DNA from: UBA10107 sp963835585
GTDB lineage: Archaea > Nanobdellota > Nanobdellia > Woesearchaeales > UBA10107
Assembly (NCBI GenBank): GCA_963835585.1
Contig: CAWIGF010000002.1
Location: 1-55,721, forward strand
DNA length: 55,721 bases
Direction of reading: 5' to 3'
Made by a program: the position numbers and the translations under genes. Positions 49,536 through 55,721 of this stretch are shown piece by piece. How positions within the stretch are numbered: the stretch's first letter is position 1; each line of letters begins with the position of its first letter. Under the pieces are notes generated by a model, which had not been told where the DNA came from, ran no database searches, and saw nothing but the letters and a program-made list of their open reading frames with translations.

Positions 49536-51260
49536 TTAACAAAAGTCTTCTGTAACTAAAACAGCATCATATGAAGAAACAGCTACTCCAATTCCTTCTA
49601 CATCATAAGTTGGAGTAAGAATATTTTGTCTGTGACCAGGGCTATTCATCCAACCATCGACAACACATTTTGCAACACCTTCTTCTGAATAAGAATCATC
49701 ACAACCGATTACCGAAGCTCTGAAATGAGTGGAAAATATGTTCTCTGCTATTCCTGTGGTATAATATGAACCATAATTTTTATAACAACCATAACCTAAC
49801 AAACTTCCTCGTTCTGTTGGGTCTTGCCCGCTTGGATTTATGTGTGCAAAAAACGACCTATCTATCATATCTTGGCTGTGTTTTCTTGCAACGACCGATA
49901 ATTTAGAATCGAATCCTAAAGAAGAAAGTCCATGATTGTTTCTTTCGACATTGATTAAATCATGTATGTTTCTTTCCAATAGAGAAACATCCAAAGGTGC
50001 AGGCGTTACTGCTTCTTTTACTTGAGTTATTGTTTTTTGAACTTCGGGAGTTCCTTCATCAATAGTGTTTTGAATTTCATTTCCAACATTCCCAATTAAC
50101 AATGATATTTTGTTTGGTAATGATTTAATCCATTCAACTGCTCCTTTTGGAACCGCTCTTCCGCAAGAAAATCCGTCTCTTGGTGCAAAAGACGGACAGC
50201 CACACAAATCTGAACGTTCTATGAGTATTCCTGCATCACAATATAGTGGTTTTGTGTTTGAACAATCTCCAAATTTAGTCTTATCGCTACAATAACGGAT
50301 TTCCACACATTTTCCAACGTTCAAATCTTGATAACCTGGCGGACAACTCAAATTTGATTTAAGTTTTGTTTGATGCTGTACTTGAGGAGAATTATTTACA
50401 TAAATAGATATGAGAATTAAAGCAATTACTAATACAAAAATAACAAATCCGTAATTACTTGATTTTTTGTGAGGTGTATGTGTCGGTTTAATTTCTTCTG
50501 GTTCATTTGAAGAAATATGCTTTGGAATATCGCCCGGTATTTGACTTATGTTAGTGTATGTCTTTTCTTTAGTCTCTTTATGTGGTTGAGCCACATATGT
50601 ATCTGGAAAATAATATTCTGTTGTTTTGCCTTTTTTTCTGGTAGCATTCGCTAATGCAACTTTATATTTTTCATTTGTTTCTTTTTCCTTTTCTATTGAA
50701 TACTTCAAATAACCCAAACACGGATGACCTGATATTTTCGCAGAACCTCTTATTTTTATAGAAGGTTCAAATGGATTCATATGTTCGCCACAATACCAAT
50801 TTTTACAGTACTCACATTGGATGAGTTTTGTTTTCTTTCTGCATATGTGATAATTACATCTTGTTTTGTCTTCTCGCGTTGGTTTTGATTTGAATGTTTT
50901 AGTATTATTGCTTGACACCACAACTGCTCCTGCTGGAGGCCTGAAATTTGAAAGATTACTATTAGCTTCTTCAGATATGAAATTTGGACCGTGTCCATGA
51001 ACTCTTATGTGGCTTACTTCGTGAGCGGCAACTTGCTCAACATCTTCTAAATTTAACTTAGCCAATTGTATTTCAGAAACACAAATCATATGTAAATCTG
51101 GATGATAATGAGCTAATTGATTTTCATCTTCTCCTTCACATCCTTTAAAATTTAATCTTGGAACGGATAAATTTCTTTTTTTACAAACTCTGTTAACAAC
51201 TTCAGAAAATCTTTGTTTCTTTAGTTCAAGAATTGCTTTTGCTGATTGAGTGCTTGTCAT
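49536..51260 (-). CDS. zincin/AN1 zinc-finger/CAP-domain membrane protein
   Basis: 574 residues with at least four parts. Residues 40-95 carry a zincin-type HEVSH (HExxH, 80-84) followed by another His. Residues 133-181 form an AN1-like zinc finger (C135, C140, C149, C152, C157, H160, C181). One transmembrane helix lies at about 268-288. A Cys-rich linker follows, then a C-terminal CAP/SCP domain (428-570: HDLINVERNNHGLSSLGFD, HSQDMIDRSFFAHINPSG, WMNSPGHRQNIL). The N-terminal part would be cytoplasmic and CAP outside. Last gene of the operon. Confidence 0.85.
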   Translation of the reverse strand: MTSTQSAKAILELKKQRFSEVVNRVCKKRNLSVPRLNFKGCEGEDENQLAHYHPDLHMICVSEIQLAKLNLEDVEQVAAHEVSHIRVHGHGPNFISEEANSNLSNFRPPAGAVVVSSNNTKTFKSKPTREDKTRCNYHICRKKTKLIQCEYCKNWYCGEHMNPFEPSIKIRGSAKISGHPCLGYLKYSIEKEKETNEKYKVALANATRKKGKTTEYYFPDTYVAQPHKETKEKTYTNISQIPGDIPKHISSNEPEEIKPTHTPHKKSSNYGFVIFVLVIALILISIYVNNSPQVQHQTKLKSNLSCPPGYQDLNVGKCVEIRYCSDKTKFGDCSNTKPLYCDAGILIERSDLCGCPSFAPRDGFSCGRAVPKGAVEWIKSLPNKISLLIGNVGNEIQNTIDEGTPEVQKTITQVKEAVTPAPLDVSLLERNIHDLINVERNNHGLSSLGFDSKLSVVARKHSQDMIDRSFFAHINPSGQDPTERGSLLGYGCYKNYGSYYTTGIAENIFSTHFRASVIGCDDSYSEEGVAKCVVDGWMNSPGHRQNILTPTYDVEGIGVAVSSYDAVLVTEDFC

Positions 51261-51269
51261 TTGAATAAA

Positions 51270-51392
51270 TCATCCTTCGTAATCTTTAATTTTATTGCAT
51301 TTTGAACAAACCATTTTTTGTCTGAATTTACCATTTCCTAAATTAATGGGTCCACCTATTTTTCTCCATTCATGCCCAAATAAACAACTCAT
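51270..51392 (-). CDS. small zinc-ribbon protein, 40 aa (DUF1660-like)
   Basis: Encodes MSCLFGHEWRKIGGPINLGN and a tail with VCSKCNK. The C-x-FGH-x-W start and CxxC end match the DUF1660-type zinc peptides common in phages and archaeal elements. Its ATG overlaps the upstream stop (ATGA), and the CAP protein follows after 9 bases, so it is part of the operon. Confidence 0.65.
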   Translation of the reverse strand: MSCLFGHEWRKIGGPINLGNGKFRQKMVCSKCNKIKDYEG

Positions 51393-51907
51393 TTTCTTTT
51401 CCTCTGCATTTCTTTGAACTTTTCAAGTTCTTGTTTTGCAAGATTTGGTTCACCCAATCTGTTAAGTAATTCTGCTTTTAAAAGCAAATGATGTTTATCT
51501 TTTGAGTTCGTTGCAAAATACGAACAAATTCTTTGAAAATTTAGATTAAGATGATATAATTTATCTCCTGCGTATGAATTTTGTACAGACCCAAGAAATG
51601 GAAAGCCACCACTGTTGCTCTTCCAATCAGAAGGATTTTCTTCTGGGAACAAATCGGCATACCATTCTCTCCCTATTCGGTCTACGAAGAAATTTATTAA
51701 ATTATTTTCACTAGCTAACAAGGGTGGAGTCCATTCTTTATTTTTCTTTATTTCTTTGATTTTTTCTAATAAAAAAAATACAATGAACACTCCAATTAAC
51801 AAAAAAATCGCAAAGAGTATTGAGTTTGATTTAATTACTAAGCTAGAAAGATATCCTGCAATCATAAATCCAAATAATATAGACCATAAAAAATAGCTGT
51901 TATTCAT
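51389..51907 (-). CDS. membrane protein, 172 aa
   Basis: The ATG at 51907 (MNNSYFLWSILFGFMIAGYL) overlaps the upstream tiny gene by ATGA and is preferred to the TTG at 51919. Two N-terminal transmembrane helices form a hairpin, then a soluble domain of about 110 residues. The C-terminal helices (HHLLLKAELLNRLGEPNLAK) look TPR-like. No known family. Confidence 0.6.
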   Translation of the reverse strand: MNNSYFLWSILFGFMIAGYLSSLVIKSNSILFAIFLLIGVFIVFFLLEKIKEIKKNKEWTPPLLASENNLINFFVDRIGREWYADLFPEENPSDWKSNSGGFPFLGSVQNSYAGDKLYHLNLNFQRICSYFATNSKDKHHLLLKAELLNRLGEPNLAKQELEKFKEMQRKRK

Positions 51908-52008
51908 TTTCTTCCCCAAGCATATTGTTTGTTCAAATTTAATCTAGCAATCCTTTCTGCTTCTTCTTTTGTATGTCCTTGTTTAAATAAATTTTCATAA
52001 TCTTTCAT
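51904..52008 (-). CDS. tiny protein, 34 aa, overlapping both neighbours
   Basis: Encodes MKDYENLFKQGHTKEEAERI then ARLNLNKQYAWGRK. ATGA overlaps at both ends make it a natural link between the Nudix and membrane-protein genes. A single amphipathic helix is likely. Function unknown. Confidence 0.5.
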   Translation of the reverse strand: MKDYENLFKQGHTKEEAERIARLNLNKQYAWGRK

Positions 52009-52397
52009 TTAGATTCCTCAAGATATTTTTCAATTATTTCTTTCGTAACTCCTGAAATTCTGATATTGGAATTTGGGTTCCAAAAAGCGACGTATTTTAT
52101 TTCGTGTCTTGGTCTTGGATTCCCTGTCGCTTTTATTAAAAACACTTTGTTGTGGTCTTGAAAGTGACCTCCACGCTTATCTTTATGAACTCTACCAATA
52201 TGTCTAAATAAATATTTGCTATTTGTTGCAATTAAACCTGTTTCTTCTCTTAATTCACGAATTGCTGCTCTCTTTCTGCTTTCGTGTCTACCTGCACCGC
52301 CACCGGGCAAAAGAAAGATTTTTCTTCTTCCGCTTGCAACCAAAATTCCGTTTGGTGTGTCAACGATTGCTGTTCCTCTGCGTCTTCTTCTTACCAT
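52005..52397 (-). CDS. Nudix hydrolase, 130 aa
   Basis: A Nudix enzyme with box GGGAGRHESRKRAAIRELRE ending in ETGL; all key E and R residues of Gx5Ex7REUxEExGU are present. The very basic start (MVRRRRRGTAIVDTPNG) is unusual and could bind RNA or membrane. It is in a membrane-protein operon, overlapping the next gene by ATGA. Confidence 0.9.
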   Translation of the reverse strand: MVRRRRRGTAIVDTPNGILVASGRRKIFLLPGGGAGRHESRKRAAIRELREETGLIATNSKYLFRHIGRVHKDKRGGHFQDHNKVFLIKATGNPRPRHEIKYVAFWNPNSNIRISGVTKEIIEKYLEESK

Positions 52398-52417
52398 TTG
52401 AACCTACACAACTTTAA

Positions 52418-52933
52418 TTATTTTACTTGATAGTGTTTAACTACCCCTCTTCCTTCAAGTATTCTCTTTCTTATTTTTTGACGCCCCATGTGACCTTTAT
52501 TTCCTCTCGTTTTAGGTAATGTGTCATGGCTTGAGTTAATGGCAAGCCTATACATTTCATTTCTTGTTGGTTTTTTACCTTGGTGTTTCTTCTTCCATTG
52601 CGCAAGACGTCTTTCAAAGTCAATATCGGCTTTTTTCTTCATCCAATGGGGAAGATAATTCAGATTTATTCTTCCTTTAAACTTCCTTCCTAGCCCGAAA
52701 TGAGGTCTGTACGCTCTTCGAAACTTTCTAAACCGCTTATGCCTTACATTTATACGATACCCTTCGCTTCTTTGTTTTCGAAGAATCGTTCTTATTTTTG
52801 AGATTAACCAAGTAAAAAATAAAGATATCAAAATAGAAATTGCCGAAAAACCGTTTAAAATAGAAAACAAAATTACAAAAAACACAAAAAGTAACCAGTA
52901 CCTTTTCCAAAACCACGCTTCAAATATTCTCAT
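52418..52933 (-). CDS. membrane protein with long basic tail, 171 aa
   Basis: The ATG at 52933 (MRIFEAWFWKRYWLLFVFFV) overlaps the preceding gene by ATGA. Two transmembrane helices in the first 55 residues are followed by a strongly basic soluble part (RHKRFRKFRRAYRPHFGLGR) rich in R, K and H. It might contact nucleic acid or phospholipid. Not recognised. Confidence 0.6.
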   Translation of the reverse strand: MRIFEAWFWKRYWLLFVFFVILFSILNGFSAISILISLFFTWLISKIRTILRKQRSEGYRINVRHKRFRKFRRAYRPHFGLGRKFKGRINLNYLPHWMKKKADIDFERRLAQWKKKHQGKKPTRNEMYRLAINSSHDTLPKTRGNKGHMGRQKIRKRILEGRGVVKHYQVK

Positions 52934-53127
52934 TTTGATTTTGTATGCCAATTAATTCTTATTATGAATGCAAACATCAAAATCAGAGCAAAACTTACCG
53001 AAACAAGCAAACCAAGTTTGTAAGCTTCTGATAGTGATTGTCCAATTAAAACACATAATCCAGAAAAAGTTCCAGCAACTATCCCTATTGTTAAGTCCCT
53101 TCTACCTTTATTTGTTATATTAATCAT
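52930..53127 (-). CDS. small two-helix membrane protein, 65 aa
   Basis: Two transmembrane helices (LTIGIVAGTFSGLCVLIGQS and LGLLVSVSFALILMFAFII) and short charged ends. Overlaps LemA by 8 bases and the next gene by ATGA. Unknown function. Confidence 0.6.
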   Translation of the reverse strand: MINITNKGRRDLTIGIVAGTFSGLCVLIGQSLSEAYKLGLLVSVSFALILMFAFIIRINWHTKSK

Positions 53128-53707
53128 GGAAAATCTCTTTTGGTTTGTATGTTTCTTGTTGTCCCAAATTCAAGTATTCTGCCGTCTTAAATCCATGAAC
53201 TTTCGCAACAATGTTTCTTGGGAATGTTTGAACTCTCTGATTGTAGTTTCTCACAACATTGTTGTATTCAAGCATAAATCCTGCCACTTTTTTGTTTTCA
53301 TGTGTTATATCTCCAGAACCCATTATTTGCTGATATAATTTGTCTGCTCTAACCTTGGGGTATCTCTCGAAAACAGCTTGCAAGTTGAGGAAGTTCTTTT
53401 CTATGACTTCAACTGATTTAATCTTTTCATTTATCGGTATGTCTTTTGACCATCTGCTCCTTGCTTCAATCGTGTCTTTTATTGTTTTATATTCATGAAT
53501 GCTGTATTTTTTAGCAATTTGTGCCAAAGCAAGCACTATGTTGCTTCTTCTCTGCATGACGACGTCTATCCCTGCGAAACGCTCATCCAATTTATTTTTC
53601 CAATAAATGAATTTATTGTATATTGAAATCCAACCACTCGTCAAATAAACTGCACCTATTGCACATACAACACCTGCCCCAATCCAAATCATAGTTGATA
53701 TTTCCAT
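53120..53707 (-). CDS. lemA: LemA family protein
   Basis: 195 residues: an N-terminal transmembrane helix followed by the long helical hairpin of LemA. Family features are YNKFIYWKNKLDERFAGIDV (usually 'YN.l......v..a.s.idv.l.rR..liP'), MQRRSNIVLALAQIAKKYS, and YNNVVRNYNQRVQTFPRNIV. LemA proteins are membrane-bound and of unclear function, often beside proteases. It overlaps the small membrane gene. Confidence 0.88.
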   Translation of the reverse strand: MEISTMIWIGAGVVCAIGAVYLTSGWISIYNKFIYWKNKLDERFAGIDVVMQRRSNIVLALAQIAKKYSIHEYKTIKDTIEARSRWSKDIPINEKIKSVEVIEKNFLNLQAVFERYPKVRADKLYQQIMGSGDITHENKKVAGFMLEYNNVVRNYNQRVQTFPRNIVAKVHGFKTAEYLNLGQQETYKPKEIFHD

Positions 53708-53708
53708 T

Positions 53709-53879
53709 TTAAACCTCGAAATAGTCTTTTTCTTTAATGTTTTTTGGCTTTACAGTGGCTTCAAAATACCTTACCATTTTCTTTACTGCTTCTTGCTTTG
53801 TCTTTAAGCCGTTGACTATCTTAAACATTTCGACAATCTTGTCTTCGTCGTCAGCTAAGTCAACCAGTATTTTTGCCAT
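53709..53879 (-). CDS. DUF2683-like small protein, 56 aa, first gene of operon
   Basis: Encodes MAKILVDLADDEDKIVEMFK, then IVNGLKTKQEAVKKMVRYFE and a tail. The strand-helix-helix pattern and 'vdl.d.ed.iv...k...glk.k.eAv' spacing match the DUF2683 small archaeal proteins with a ribbon-helix-helix-like fold. It may regulate the LemA/CAP operon. An SD-like aaggaat lies before the ATG and a TATA-like box (tttatatataacc) about 33 bases upstream. Confidence 0.65.
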   Translation of the reverse strand: MAKILVDLADDEDKIVEMFKIVNGLKTKQEAVKKMVRYFEATVKPKNIKEKDYFEV

Positions 53880-54145
53880 TGTAATTCCTTGTTATATGGT
53901 ATAACATAAGGTTATATATAAATGTTTCGTTTTTGAACATTCTTAAGAAATTTCTTAATCCTTTTATGCTCCACTGATTTATATCTTTATTTTCATATGA
54001 TGGGGATGGTATAAAAAAGTAGACTAGTCCGTATTTAAGGAAGCTTCACTATGTGTCTGCAAACAAGAAAGGTAATACCGAGAATTAAATATCCCTTTTG
54101 GATATTTATTGGATATAGACTTAATTCAAAGAAATACAACAAACT

Positions 54146-54238
54146 ATGAAAATGAACGAAGAACAAACCCAGCCAGAATGGATAAAAATCCTGCTGAAAC
54201 TGCATCAAGAGGCAACTAATGATACAAATACCTCTTGA
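54146..54238 (+). CDS. tiny protein, 30 aa
   Basis: Encodes MKMNEEQTQPEWIKILLKLH then QEATNDTNTS; it overlaps the next gene's start by 20 bases. Translational coupling with the winged-helix-like gene is plausible. No own Shine-Dalgarno seen. Low confidence. Confidence 0.35.
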   Translation: MKMNEEQTQPEWIKILLKLHQEATNDTNTS

Positions 54239-54509
54239 AGAAAGGGCAGGACTTTGGACGTTATGTCTGAGAAGGTTGCATGAACTAAAGATAGCCATAA
54301 AATACAATTCTCAGAGCGACTATATCCCTTATAACGTTGTTGCAGAAGGAATATGCAGGAATTTCAGCATAAAGAAACAGACATTGTTTGAGTTATTGTT
54401 ATTTCTTCAAGAATTAGGATTTGTGAAATTATCTTGTGGGCATGGAGTTAAATTAATGTATGAAATAAAAGATAATCAAATATCTTGCAATTTATCTCCA
54501 AATACATAA
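54219..54509 (+). CDS. small winged-helix-like protein, 96 aa
   Basis: A 96-residue protein whose central part (IPYNVVAEGICRNFSIKKQT, LFELLLFLQELGFVKLSCGH) has the helix-turn-helix and wing layout of small archaeal DNA-binding proteins. It is the last AT-rich gene before the composition change at about 54.55 kb, and its natural downstream context is lost. Confidence 0.55.
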   Translation: MIQIPLEERAGLWTLCLRRLHELKIAIKYNSQSDYIPYNVVAEGICRNFSIKKQTLFELLLFLQELGFVKLSCGHGVKLMYEIKDNQISCNLSPNT

Positions 54510-54539
54510 TATGCGCTTCTGAATGCACCTATTTTTTTA

Positions 54540-54906
54540 AGATATTTGAACCGCAGCGCGGCCGTGAGCGCGGCAGGATCACCGGCGCCGGCCGCGAACA
54601 GCCGGCCGAGCGTTTCGTCCGCTTCGAGCACGTGCCGGAAGGGGGCGAGCACCAGGCGCAGGGGAGTAGCATCATTGTCGAATTCCATTTCCTGCGGAAG
54701 GTAGCCCAAACGCAGGTCCGATGGCGTGATGGAATGGTCCCCGCGTCGATTGATGCTTCTCCGGCAATGGCGCGCAAGAGCAGGGTTTTCCGCAGCCGTT
54801 CGGGGCCGATAAGCTGGTGCGGCGGTCCGGGATTGAACGATGCGGAAATCCCGTTGTAGAGGACTTTCGTGCCGAATCGTTTTTGGATCGAGCTCAGGGT
54901 GATCAT
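54540..54906 (-). pseudogene. ABC-F ATPase, N-terminal part, frameshifted and cut
   Basis: Starts MITLSSIQKRFGTKVLYNGI, the first strands of an ABC-F ATPase (Uup/EttA type). At Walker A an extra G breaks the frame: the DNA reads GPNGCGKT if it is removed. A second shift separates GEASIDAGTI from LRLGYLPQEMEF. It then ends near 54.55 kb, where the sequence turns AT-rich. Repeated frameshifts in otherwise well-conserved motifs suggest poor sequence quality rather than slow decay. Confidence 0.7.
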
Positions 54907-55527
54907 CGAAGACGTACGCGAGCGCTTGCGGAGATGGCGGTAAATATAAAGGAAAGCGGGAATGCAAGGAAAAGCCAGAACCGCAATGTCGATGATCCTG
55001 CTGTAATGCGTCACCGTTTCCCCAGTTCTGGCGGAGACTGAGGGACCCCGCAAAAGGCGAGAAATGAATTCCACAGGCCGGCGCTCGGGATTGTATATAT
55101 CGGAAAATTTTACCACGCTCATCCGGCCCACACCGGCGGGAATGGAGATGAGTGCCTCACCACCGGGATAAAACGGCTCACGGAGATGGTCGTATCGCCG
55201 AACCTGCCGAAAAACCGCTCGGCGAACGCCAGTTCCTCTTCGTCAAGGAGCAGGTATTTGCCGAAGCGCCTGACCAGGGCTTGCCGCCCCAGAGGCCGGC
55301 ATAGTACGAAACAAGCGATCCCGTGATGCTTGCCAGGTGCTGACCGCAATGACGGCCGCAAAGCTGAACCGGTGTTTCCCGATAAGGAACCCTGCAAAGG
55401 GCATCACGGCCTCGCTTGGCACCGGAAGGACCATGCTTTCCATGACCATGAACACAAAGACGCTCGCGTAGCCGGTCTGGCTGATAAAGGCGGTGATATG
55501 CGTCGCAAGAAATTCGGTTATACCCAT
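54900..55527 (-). pseudogene. DedA-family membrane protein, several frameshifts
   Basis: Pieces in three frames make one DedA protein. MGITEFLATHITAFISQTGY and VLPVPSEAVMPFAGFLIG are its N-terminal part. GRQALVRRFGKYLLLDEEEL and RFFGRFGDTTISVSRFIPVV are its middle. PSAGLWNSFLAFCG and a C-terminal helix (IIDIAVLAFPCIPAFLYIYR) finish it. GC-rich codons and the family point to a bacterial origin. The ABC-F gene begins at its end, as a second gene on the same strand. Confidence 0.75.
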
Positions 55528-55533
55528 GGGATG

Positions 55534-55719
55534 CTATCGGAAAAATACCGGGATATGCCTGATTGCACGGAAAACAAAATACATCAGCAGGCGGAGATAG
55601 GGGATTACCGGCACGACAAAGGGGCGCGTCCGGTCGGCGGCGGCCGGGGAAACCTGCTGCGCGAAACGCGCAAGGCGGGCAAAATCCCGGTCGCTTGAGG
55701 TGCGGAGCGTCTTCATCAA
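55534..55719 (-). CDS. hypothetical N-terminal fragment at window edge, 61 aa
   Basis: A short Arg-rich frame (MMKTLRTSSDRDFARLARFA) in the GC-rich end. It ends just before the DedA start. It may be part of a gene cut by the window edge or a frame artefact; the surrounding sequence has many frameshifts. Confidence 0.3.
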   Translation of the reverse strand: MMKTLRTSSDRDFARLARFAQQVSPAAADRTRPFVVPVIPYLRLLMYFVFRAIRHIPVFFR

Positions 55720-55721
55720 GC

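Overview
The window reads as an archaeal accessory region, most likely from a DPANN-type or other poorly sampled archaeon. Most genes have a TATA-like A/T box (typically TTTAAATA or TTTATATA) about 25-28 bases before the start codon, so they look leaderless. Archaeal families dominate: TrmB, a Bat-type HTH, VapBC, HepT/MNT, a dolichol-type glycosyltransferase, DUF2683-like, DUF2779 and VKOR. There are two intron-less tRNA genes, tRNA-Glu(CTC) and tRNA-Lys(CTT), both on the minus strand. I cannot name the species.

Layout. 1-6.0 kb: small proteins of unknown function, a lipoprotein, an MBL-fold hydrolase, a GNAT acetyltransferase and a PQQ-like beta-propeller. 6.0-18.9 kb: the most interesting part, two divergent gene sets around an 88-bp promoter region at 12.5 kb. 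The minus-strand set has overlapping genes for two small membrane proteins, a coiled-coil protein, a Cdc48/FtsH-like AAA+ ATPase, a P-loop ATPase fused to an HNH nuclease, and a second coiled-coil protein. The plus-strand set encodes a TrmB regulator, a malate/lactate-dehydrogenase-like domain fused to a probable beta-propeller, a protein-kinase-like protein with altered key residues, a membrane-anchored protein with six copies of a new repeat of about 45 residues, and a 39-residue peptide that looks secreted. I do not recognise this combination. Direct repeats made from the 3' end of a DUF2779 gene lie at both ends of it (about 6.25 and 20.03 kb).

18.9-25.6 kb: a methyltransferase and an acetyltransferase, HepT/MNT and VapBC toxin-antitoxin modules with visible palindromic operators, a ribbon-helix-helix protein, a protein with seven tandem HTH units split by a frameshift in a run of eight A, and a truncated SNF2-type helicase. 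26.4-35.5 kb: tRNA-Glu followed by cargo (AbiE-like pair, Fic protein, cobalamin-type radical SAM enzyme, membrane and HTH proteins) separated by degenerate repeats that carry the first ten bases of that tRNA. This suggests repeated insertion at the tRNA. 35.5-49.4 kb: a mixed set including an Ig-like lipoprotein, an isoprenoid-synthase-like protein, RecB/Cas4-like and other PD-(D/E)XK proteins, a thymidylate-kinase/ParB-like fusion, Nudix, VKOR, tRNA-dihydrouridine synthase, nitroreductase and HD proteins, plus several gene remnants.

49.5-53.9 kb: a tightly packed nine-gene minus-strand operon with LemA, a Nudix hydrolase, very small proteins and a large zincin/AN1 zinc-finger/CAP-domain membrane protein. 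From about 54.55 kb to the end the base composition changes abruptly to GC-rich, and the genes (DedA, ABC-F) are broken by several frameshifts. This end looks like a foreign, probably bacterial and possibly chimeric, piece of sequence.
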